From the NCBI RefSeq assembly GCF_032854445.1, contig NC_088295.1, forward strand, positions 27,331,385 through 27,395,384: 64,000 bases of DNA, read 5' to 3'. The notes beneath the pieces were generated by a model that was given only the letters and a program-made list of their open reading frames with translations, searched no databases and was not told where the DNA came from. Source of the DNA: Liolophura sinensis. Taxonomy: Eukaryota; Mollusca; Polyplacophora; Chitonida; Chitonidae. Shown in pieces: positions 15,901 to 27,900 of this stretch. Each line of letters opens with the position of its first letter. The stretch's first letter is position 1. Position numbers and translations under genes: made by a program.

Positions 15901-18900
15901 CTTTGCGTGCATGGTGAGGAAAAATAGCAAAATTATGCAGCAGGCATCACCAGATAGAAAGAAATGTGCTCTTTTCAGCCTATAGTGTCATGTTTTTAAG
16001 TTTTCTTCTCCTTTAAGATATACCATCCTCTTATTCACATGTATTTAATGAGTGATAAATAACTGGTTGATTCTTCCTGGGGTTAAATAATTTTTTTCAT
16101 TGTAAATACTATTGAGCAACAGTGTCATCCCCATTCAATAGGTGTTCCAACATATCATTTTGTTATTTCCACCTAGTTTCTGTTAGAACTCTTGTTGCAC
16201 TTAAAATTGATACTTTTGGTTCTAGTTTTTGACATTTAACATTTTATTCCACTATATTTTTGAGTACTTTATGATTAAATGCAACAGTAAGATTGGTAGT
16301 TGGATAATGATAATCATCACTGTCTGCTTACAGAGACCTCATGGTGAGATTAAGGAGCTACGTTTGGATGCCCTGAGTACCGGGGCTGGAGTTTTTGCTA
16401 TTGACAGAAATGGTGTGATAACAACAACAGCAAACTACCAACGGGATCAGCGGGAGAGCTATGTGGTAAGAGGATTCACATTTACAGTACCGTGGTTCTA
16501 AGCTCATGAAACAACATGCTGCTTTCTGCATGGTATGCTAGAAAGCTTATTGAAGAATTAGTGTTATGCTTGACCAAAATATAAAATATACCTTGACAGT
16601 AATTGCTCAGATTTATGAGAAATTCAGTTTTGCACTAAACAGCAGTTACATAAATATTCAAAAATTAATTCTTTCAGAGAATACAATCTGTATTTCATTA
16701 ACAATCCTGAAAAGTGCCAAGGCTAGTTTTCGTTCACAGAATGGTTAATTTGTGATCTGTCTTTGCCCGCTGGAAATGATTGTTGTTGATCGATGATAAA
16801 TGTGTCAAGAAATAATAAGCGTAATATGTCATTGTTTTATCTTTCAGCTACGTGTGATTGCTGTTGACAACGGTAACCCATCCCTATCAGCCTCTGCCAC
16901 ACTATCCATCAATGTACGCCGTAACCAGTTCAAGCCCGAGTTTCTGAACTTCACTTACGAGACACAGGTGCTGGAGACTCAGGATCTGGCTGTGCCCTTC
17001 CTGCGACTCTCTGCCCGAGATCAGGACACTGTGGTGAGACAAATCATTTCTCTGTTACATCATACATGTAATTATCGTTACATTATTCATGCTTTGTTTG
17101 CAAAAGCTCTACAGTCTAATTTGCACCTGCTTACATGCATCACCAGTATAATTTATGTAAAGTTGGAACACATAAGATTAGGATTCATAAAAATAATAAT
17201 TTGTTGGGAAAAAAACCCGCAGTGTAATTTATGCTGACTTCCATCATCAGTGTATGTTACAAAATAAAACTAACTAAGACTGTCAGATATAAAATAATAA
17301 TTATAACTAATACTAATAAAAGTAATAATTCTAACAGACTGCTCATATGAAGGAAAAATAGGGCGTGATGGGAAATTTTTCTTGTTATTGCAAGTATGGT
17401 TTGTACTTTGACCCAGTTCAGAGACACCCTCTGGTTAGTAGGCAGAAGATCGTACTCCTGATATAATTGTATTAATTTTGATGTTTGTTATAACTTTTGT
17501 CAGCCTCCGTTTGGGGATATCTACTACACAATCGAGAACAATGATCTGGCCAGACAGTTCTTCATAGTGTCATCTCAGGGGATAGCTGTGAGACAGCCTC
17601 TGACAGAACTCACCACTACTGACAGCATTCAGGTAAGTCGATTCATCAATTTGTAATTCATGCATTTGAAGTCCCATTTTTAATCTAACTTAACCTTAAA
17701 TGGGGTACATGTGTACTTTAATTTTGGTCCTAGAAATGTTATTATTAGATAACAATTAATTATCATTATTACAGGTGAATTGGCACACAAAAGTACTTTC
17801 AAGAGAACATTGATAAATTATGATACATTTGATCTTGCACTCTTCAGTATGTGTATTTATTTGAAATCCTGGCATAGGATTTGTTCGCCTTGCTTTATCA
17901 AAGTTGTCAGGTTTGAAGATTTAAGTGTTCAGTACAGCAGTAAAGAGAAATTATGATTACAAATATTAGACTATGGTTTATCTGTGAATGATAAAATGTT
18001 GAAATTTTTTGCCTGTACAGTTTAACCTTGCCATCCAAGACGGAGGTAATCCACCTCAGCGTGGAGACAGACAGGCCAGTGTAACCATCAACATCATTAG
18101 AAACAGATACACACCCCAGTGGACCAACACGCAGCCCTACGACCGCACCCTGGCCAGGAATGTCTCAGTTAACACCCCTGTTGTCACTGTCCAGGCAACT
18201 GATGCTGATCCTAGTGTAAGTAACCATAGTTAATCTTGTACACTTGAAAAACTAACAGGGTCTCTACTTGCTTAGCACATGTAGCACACCTAAGACAATT
18301 AGTTACATTGATTCATGCAAACCAAATTAGATATGCCTGTGATTGATTATAATGCATTATTTCACAGTGAATTAAGTAAATAAGCTGTATCTGTGTTAGA
18401 ATGTGTATGAAGACAGCAATTATTTTGCAAGTATGTCCATAAATTGAAATAAGCATAGGCTTTATCTGTGGATTTAGACAGCAAACTAGTTACCGTAACT
18501 GTAGTAATTGAAGTGTGATGATTTATCTCCCTTATAGAATACACCCTTTGGCACGGTGCGATACTACCTCACAGGAGATGGCCCAGCCCCAGCCTATTTC
18601 AGGATCAACTCTGTGACTGGTGTTATAACTGTGCAGAACAGCCTTAACCTAGTGGCAAACACAGAGTTCAGGGTTTGTAACCAGCACAGCTTCAGTGGTC
18701 ATTAATGTGTGATTCTTGACATTTTGTCAGAATTCATTTTCCCCAATCTTTTACTTTAAGGATACATAAAAAGCTTGGTTTATATGGAGTGTATTATGTG
18801 GCTTAACATTTAGAAGTACAACAAAGTTTTCCAGCTTTCTTTTTGGGGCATAAAAATAATTTAAACTACATTTTTCGCTATCTCCCGGTGATCTGTTTGG

Positions 18901-21900
18901 AAATTAAGTAGCCTTCTGTGGTGACATCATGGTGGTAGGAGTTTGTTGGGGGGAGAGTCCAGGGGATGCTAACCTGGTCCCGTATTCCTGGAATTATCAT
19001 CATTAATGTCATTGTGGCTACATGTATATGTGTTGAGAGTGTTATTTTACCAAGCACCATGTAGTTTGGTGTTCTTGCTTTTAATAAAGGCCATACCTAA
19101 TGATTCATTAAGTACTCGCTGATTTTATGTAATGTCTGATTTTCTCACCTGTGTGTTCAGCTGAGGATAGAGGCGAGAGATGGTGGACGACCTTACAAAT
19201 TCAACACCACCATAGTGACTGTGACCCTACAGCAGAGCTCGGGAGCCCCAGAGTTTAACCAGACCTCGTACACAGTATATGTCAGAGAGGACCGACCTGT
19301 TGGTTTCGAGTTCCTCAGGCTCTATGCTGTCACTCAGGGACAACAGGTAATCATCCTACATGTGTTCTGCACCCATAAAACTGATTACCATTATATCTGC
19401 TGAAAATTATTAAGGATGGCATTAAATAACAATCAAATAAAGATTACATTCTGTCATGTCAAAATGACGCCTAACTTTCCTAAATGACAAATAGCTTATT
19501 GCAAAACCTTCAGTTTAGTGAAAGAAAGAATCATATTGCCTTTTACATAAATTTGCAGTAATTAGTCTCAAATACACGTACTGAAAGGTCTTGATGATCC
19601 ATTTGAAAGGGATACAGAATTGATGCTGATTGACTGGTAGTGGAGATAGGATTTCCTGTGTTAAACCCTGCAGTCTTGATCACGCTTGGATAAATGTGTC
19701 ATACCTAAAATTCAGCTTAGGTTAGGCTTGCCTTGCCTATCTCTCACATCAGCATGTCAGATTCAATTCTCTCTCTCTTTACGGAGGAAGATTTTTTTGT
19801 CGTAATTTGTTGTTTCTGGCCTTCCAGAAAATCATCATTTCGTTTCGTTTTTGTTAAGGCTGCAGGAAATATAAGTGTATTTTTTCTTTTAATAATATGT
19901 ATGTGCAAGTCAGATTGTAACAACATGTGCATGAATATAAAAGTTTTTTTGTCATTAATTCGTGTGCCATCACTCTTACAGCCCCTTGACTCTTTCCGTT
20001 ACACACTGCGGGAAGGGAACTTTGATCCAGTGTGTTTCACCATCAATGAGGTGACAGGCTGGGTTCGTGTGAAGGCTTCTTTGACTGTGTCACCCTGTCT
20101 GGCCTCTGTTCACTCTGTGAGTTTTAGATAACTTGTAACACACTTGAGTTTCAGATCACTTGTAACACACTTGTTTTGTCGTGTTAGAATATTTGACTAG
20201 TAATTGAAGTTGATCTTCTCTTGACATCTTTAGTCAGTCAAATCATTTTATTAAATAACACATTTGTGTGATAATATGAAAAAAAAAAACGTATTTGAAT
20301 TGCAAATCTATTGATCGAAAGCTGTGACCTATAATGTTGAAACATTATATAAAATTGGTGTTGGCTGTGATTTGAAAGTTTGTCATCAGGTACCTTGGAG
20401 AGACAATTGGTGCTTTTAAGTAGTTTTAAACCTGATTTTTCAACAAACCTAAACATCACTAGCAGTTAAATGAATTCCTCAGTAAGTTAGCCATGTGACA
20501 CTGCATGACTGAGAAAAGTTTTCACTTTCAGTTACGAGCTGTAGTGAGTGACAGGAACAACCCCAGTGTTAGTAGCTCTGCATCTGTTAGGATTGTCCTG
20601 CAGAGAAACATTCATAGCCCAGAGATACTGAACCTGCCCAACAATGTCACCATACAAGTCACCCAGAGCACCTCAGATGTTATTTTTACTGTCCGTAGCC
20701 GAGACACTGATACTGTGGTAAGTATCATAATAGTGGAACTCTCCTGCTGTGCTATTCAAAACTTACATACAGCAAAGCCATTTGTTACTTCCAAGTTCTG
20801 AAATGTTTTGAGCTGAAGAGTCACTTTGCTGGTTTATCTGGAAATAATATATTTGTAATGACAGAAAATACATAAAATATCAAGTTTGAAATCAGTATTT
20901 ATATTTAACAACGTGTAAATTTACGAATTTGGATTCTGTTGCGTACAAATTATTATTTTTTTTTTTGATGGGAAGGTGAGGCTTGTACCTGCTTAACATA
21001 ATATCTGAACTTAATGATCAAGCTTCAATTCTTATGAACTGCGAGAATTATATGCATTTACTTTTAAATTTCAAAATGTATGAAAAGTAACAGATGTGAC
21101 TATATACTTTTAACTTTGCAGATTCCTTTCAATCGAGTCCGATACTCCATTATTGGTGATGGTCCAGCAGCTACCTTCTTTAGGATTGATGAGACACAAG
21201 GCTTTGTCTATCTGAGCAGAGCATTAACTAACCAGCCTAACAATGCCTACACAGTGAGTGTGCCTGAAATATCTGTCTACAGCTGAAATATATGTGTAAA
21301 TAAAGGCGAGGGATATTTCAGTTTGTGCTAATATTTTCTAAACCATATAATTGTATAAATGTGAATGAATAAGGAATACAACCAGGCCCTTAATGTTTTG
21401 TTGTGGTAATTGTCAAAACATAGCGCTACCATGCAGATGTTCTGGTGTGGGTGCATTATGAAATTTATATGCCAGTTGTACCAGTTTCCATTCATTTGAC
21501 TTCCAGGTATTATTTCCATCCAAATAACGCCTAGAACAGGATATCATTTTCCTCCATCAGATGTTTCAGGTTTTTTTTGTTTTTTTTTTTTAAGTTAATA
21601 AATGTGGTTCATGTAATCTCCAATTTTGTTTAATAATACGTATCTTTATCTGACTATGAAACTAGGAAGTACCTACAATAACATATATGAATGCTGTCTG
21701 TACATGTAACAAGTTAATGATTCAGTATGATGTTGACAGGAAGGCTCAAGTATTATATGACATCCAGGATCTGTTTATTAACATCTTTCTCGTGTAACAG
21801 GTGCGGATACAGGTTAGAGATGGGGGTACCCCAGCTAAGACAGCTGAGGGTGTACTGATGGTGTACATCCGCACCACCACTTCCCCGCCAGTCATCCCCG

Positions 21901-24900
21901 CTGACCAGCTGAACCTAGAGGCTACCATCCTTGAGACCCAGGAGCTCGGAGTCATCTTCATGCCTAACCTGAGGGCCACAGACAGCGACCCGGTAAGGAA
22001 CTACATGTGGTATTCCATTTATGCCTTAACAGTACTTAGGTGTTGTTCTCCCAGGGAAAGCAAGTTGCTCTATTAGACTAATGCGTGATAGATTGTATTA
22101 AAGGTTTGAGTCATATAAACATATAATACCTCACCAGCAAGGTATCAAACAGTTGTACCACCTGAAATATCTTTTATTATTTTTACTGGTAATTTTCCTT
22201 GTTTCTTTGTTTCTCTCTGTTGTATTTACATTAATAGATTGGTATAATCTTTGGGTATTGAAATTGTATGCTGTATTCGGTGATAGTTGAGAAAAGTGTC
22301 GCAGTTTTGCATTAAGCGCATTTACTTTACATCTGTGCTGTCAAGGATATTATGACAGACACAAATTACAACTATCCTGTTGGATAAGACAAAGGCATAG
22401 GTGTAATTTATTGTAGCATAAGTTAATAACATGAAAAAATTATACTTTTGAAAATATGATGATAAATTGTCCCCAGGCAAGGAATTTAATGATACCCCTA
22501 ATTTTTATTTTTTTATATTTTTGTCTAGCCACCAGACAACATAATCTACTTTGAGGCTGTAGGAAACAGCCCTGCCCTGAATTTTTTCAGCGTTGGGAGA
22601 GATGGCTCTATCACTGTGAGACGATCGCTTACATCTGACAATGCTACAAGATACGTGGTGAGTGCACCACTAGTAACAGACACTTGCACATGTGCAGGCA
22701 TTTTACATGACATGTATGTGAATCTTGTTGGGGTGCATTTCAAAATTTACATTCAAATTTGTAAGTCACTTTCTATGCATTAGGCTTATTAAATCACACC
22801 TAAAACTTGTGGAAAAATGGTTCTTAGAACTGTTTGTGTGTTGTGATATATGTATGCAACAGTGGCAAATTTGGTTTCTTATCTCCACAGCAAACACCTG
22901 ATGAAGACTGGAAAAGGCAGGCACCGTGTTTTCTGTAAGCTTAAAAGATGCGCTAATGTACTGTGTTAACCTTGTACATGTTTTTATTAAGGCTGTACAT
23001 GTTTGTTTAAACAGTTCTCAGCTAGGGCCTACAATGAAGGCCCCCCTCGTCAGTACAGCACGCAGACTTCCAGAATCACCATCAATGTGATCAGGAATGA
23101 CTACTGTCCACAGTTCAGCTCCCCTCAGTTTAGCACAAACATCAACATCACCAGTGGCCCTGGCTCTGTCCTCAACTTCAGAGTGGTCGCCAGTGACAGG
23201 GATTCCTCAGACCCTCAGGTTAGTGTATTACACAGTATATCACTTCTGCATTAAATATGCTTATATTTCATTTACTCTCTGATTTGATGAGTTAGAAAAT
23301 ATGTGTTAAGGACAAGGTTTAATTAAAAATGAAATTGTACAATATCCATCATTCATAATTGCATAATTCTTTTCAGTGCGGCATTTTATTAGCTGCTTTT
23401 GAATTAACGTGCGATAGTACGTTTGTAGTCTACAGCAAACCAAAAATAAGTTTCATAGGTTTTGCTCATTTTGAGCTGTGTAATTTTTGTGTTAGATCAT
23501 AAGGCCAAAGTTAGTTAATGATACCCCATTCCATGCTTGATCTGGAAAAGTTTTGTGATCATCACTCAGTAAATAAAATTAGGAGGGACAGCAAAAACAC
23601 AGCATCATGATGATCAGCATTAATAACCAAAAGAATAAGAATCAAAGTCACATTGCGAGTAATACTGTGCACATTATAACTACAAATACGACACTAATTT
23701 TGCTTTTTCAGGGACCCTTTGGTGATGTGACATACAGTGTGATAGGAGATGACTTTGCTCCTACCTACTTTGATGTGACCCCTCAAGGTAACATTCGTGT
23801 GAGCTCCAATGCCGATTACAGACAAGATGACACTGCTGTCTATAAGGTACTTTCTCTTCAGCAATATATTTATAATAATAGATGAATAAAACAGAAGGAA
23901 GGTGTCAGTCTAACTATTTTTAAAATATATAAATATGCAACTGTATATTAAATGAAAATATAAACTGAAACATAGTTTTCTTCCCATCTGTAAGAAAATA
24001 TGGCTTTTTAATATTACTTGATAATAATTATCAAATTTCAGAAGATAATGTTACAAATCAAGTACATACTAATGTATTTTTAATTAAACAGTGGTTTTAT
24101 TTCTAACCACTTAGCATATCAAAAGGTTTGCATGGCTTTCTTTGAAGTGCAGTTCTTACCCCAAAGGTGGACTTCTGTCATTTAGGCGTGAAATAAATAT
24201 GTAAAACATCCCATTCCTAACTTGCTTGATGCTCATTTACATGTACATGTTATTAAACTCTGTGCTATGATTGTGTGCTCACAGTTAAGAGTCCAGGCCA
24301 GTGATGGGTACTGTACTGGAGTGACAGTAGTCAGTATTCTAGTACAGAGAAGTTTGGTTGCCCCTCGCTGGAACACAACTGCGTCTGTCTATGATAGGAC
24401 CATCCTGGAGATCTACCCTCTCAATACACCAGTTCTCACCCTCTATGCCATCGACTCAGATGTTGGGGTAAGTTGGGGTATATATTAATGCTTATATAAA
24501 CCTATTGTTAATCAGTCACACAGCACTGGTAAATGAAAAGGAAAAACATTCTTGCCTTATTAGCATGACTTCATTAGGACTTTATAAATATCTTCCAGCG
24601 TGTTACATTTGAAGTAAAATTGCACAGAAGTAGAACCTTATGTGGAAATATTCTGCTACCATAATCTTATCAATCTTTTTAATCTTGGCTATAACGAGTG
24701 ATTCAGCTGAGAATTAACTGTTTTTTGCTGTTTTCAGGCTCGAGTGCGCTATGGATTTGCTCCTAACTCACCCAATCAGAACCTGTTTGACATTGACGCT
24801 GTGAATGGCGGCATCTTCTTGAGGAGATCTCTGGTTGGAACCACAGAGAACTTATACACTGTAAGACAACATGATTTACCTGTGGAAATGCTTCTCTACT

Positions 24901-27900
24901 AAAGCACTCCTTACATTATGTTTATGTTCATAAACTGTACTTGGAATGAAAAATTCCTGAGTATGGTGCTTAACACCAATCAAATGAATTAAAAGTTTAC
25001 ATATGGGTACTTTTACATGTGGTGCAAATGCTAGATTTTGATATTTCTATGCATATTTTCCCACCAGAATTCATATCTATTTGAAGAAAAACCGTTTCAT
25101 AGATATTTTTCTACTTCATTGTGGATTTGCATATCAAAAAAAAAAATTGTTTAATGAGTGTAAGGCTTTCATTATGAACTTATCATTAAATTTATGTAAT
25201 GCCAATTTTGCGGTGCTCATTTAAGCATATGCTTTATTTAGTGTACACCCCGGCATCCTCCACCCATAAAATTGACTGCTGTTGTACACCTAGAAACTTT
25301 TTAAGTGTAGCATTAAACAACAATCAAATAATTTGTTATCTGGTGTGCATTCCAGTAATCTGTTTTCTTTCTTATGTTGTGGAATACTTTGACATAATCT
25401 TGTTGCAGATAAATGTGCGTGCCTTTGACAATGGTAACCCACCACTGTCCACACCTATACAGACAGTGCGTATCAGAGTGATCAGGAATGTAGCACCATA
25501 TTTCCCACAGCGGGTATATGAGGTAGAAATCCCCGCCTCTGTGGCACAGAATGCTCAGATTGCTACAGTAATGGCCAGAGATAACAACACCAGGGTAAGA
25601 GCCAGAGAAGTGTAGTGTTAATAAGATAAATAAATAAATGGTGTGTGTCAGTGTCAGGGACAATTTCCACCACAACTATGTGGGCACCTACAATAATACC
25701 ATATGTTAACTAGGTCTGCTCAGTAAATTAGCCTGAATACATTTCCTAAGTGAAACAAAGTATAATGTTAAGACATTTATTCTTACCTCTTGCTCAATTT
25801 GTTATGTCATGGTGTTTAAACTAGTGGGTTTTTCATACTAGGTTCCCTTTAGCACATTGTCTTATGACATTATTGGGGATGGTGTGGCTGCGACTTTCTT
25901 TGGTGTTAATGGTGGGAGAGTTTTCCTGCGTCAGAGTTTACCAAGCAGGCCAGAAAATGTGTACTATGTAAGTACTTCTCCACATCTCAGTAGACTTTGA
26001 TTATGGTACTAGTGAACATGTATTTTGGCTAATATTGGTATCATCATCAAAAATAATATTCTAATAATGCTCAGAATTATTGTTTGGAGTGTGAAATAAA
26101 TGTATTGATTTTAAGGTTCATAGTTTTGTTTTAAAGTGTAAAATCCTGTAATATATAAAGAACATCTATCTTGATCTAATTTTAATTTTACTTTTATCAT
26201 TACAAGTCACGTATGTATCTATTGAATACTTATGTAGATATATGCCAGGTGTAATGAAACAGATGTGTTGTTTATTCCAATTTATTGAATGTCGCAGGTA
26301 AGAATCCGTGTCCAGGATGGAGGGTCACCAAGATTGTCAGATGTGGCTGTTCTACAGGTGACAGTGAATCAAAACAATTTCCCACCTGTCTTTTCTCGGC
26401 GCTTATATAACCTCACGGTCATGGAGAACAAACCCCTGGGTGAAGAAATCATCACCTTTAATGCCACAGACCCAGACAGAACTGTGAGTATTGTCACTAA
26501 AATCTTTGACTTGGTCGTTCTGTTCTTGTGCTATATTGACGAAGTATTTCAGTTTGGCCTGTAAAACTTTCAGAAACACATGAAGGCCTAAAAAGTACAC
26601 CTTTGAATTCATCAGTTGTTTTGATAGGAATTTAATCAAACTTCACATAAAAATCTAAGGTGGATAAGTCAATTAGAAAAATGTGTCAAAACTTGGAAGA
26701 ATGTTAAAATTTTGTGAAAAACAGTAGTTTAGCAGAATTCTTCTGATAACTGATTTGCTGTTCATTGATATTGTCCATACAACCTAATTTTGTATTTTAT
26801 TACCATTTCTGCTGTCCCTGTATTCATATTCAGTCTTTTTCCACAGGCTCCCAGTAACACGGTCCTGTATGAGTTGTCTGGAGATTCCACCACAATGTCA
26901 TACTTCGGCGTGGACTCTACCACTGGTATGCTCTACCTGAAGAAACCTCTGTTTGCCGACCTCAGTAACAGAACACAGTACAGGGTCAGTTCATGTTACT
27001 TTTTTTTTGCATGTTCTTTATTTGCGACAAATGTTGATAAATTGTTTTAACCTGAAGGTGGCTCATGGTGATGTGATACCAGTTTGATGACTACTTATTT
27101 GAAATGGTTTAAGGAGAATATATACTCATATAAAAGATTGAGGTTTTAGAGTATTTCTTCTTTTATTTAAGCTCAAAGTCGATGTAAATCTCATGGCTGT
27201 ATATTGTTCATCCCTTTTTATACTGTATTCTCATTATTTCTCTGTGTGCCTAATAGTTACTGGTGTTATATTGAATAACTGTTTACATTTAACATAGTGT
27301 AACTTTTAAGTTCAATTTGAGCTTCACAAACTCAATCCTAATTGTTATTTATGTTGTTAACAGTTCCAAGCCACTGCTTATGACATGGGAAACCCTCGTC
27401 AATACGCGTCACCAGCTCAGGTCATCGTTAACTGTGTCCGCAATGAGTATACCCCAGAGTTCCTTCCCTCATCGAGTTACTTTGTTAGATTTGATACAAA
27501 TGTTCCTGCCAACTCTGTGATTCAGAGGGTGACTGTTCAAGATAGGGATACACAGGTGACTTGTCTACATACCACTTTAATGTCTTCCTTAAAATGTGAT
27601 GTTGTAAATGTATGTTACCGCATACATTTCTAGTTTAACCATTATCCAGGCATGATACATGTACTTACACCACAGTTTCTCAAGCATAAGCTGTTGTCTG
27701 ATATCTTGCTGGTAGAACTATGGCAATTTTTTGTCACATTTTGTGGAAATGTCAGAATGATTGTTGTTTAACCCCACATATTTACACCATATCATGGCGA
27801 CTCAAATGTCAGAATGATTGTTGTGTACAGCCACATATTTACACCATATCATGGCGACTCAAATGTCAGAATGATTGTTGTGTACAGCCACATATTTACA

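Noticed and set aside
22891-22934. A small extra exon bounded by ccacag and gtaagc
   Set aside because: It is 44 bases, breaks the phase-0 pattern and has no similarity to A or B exons. The real A22 acceptor is at 23014.
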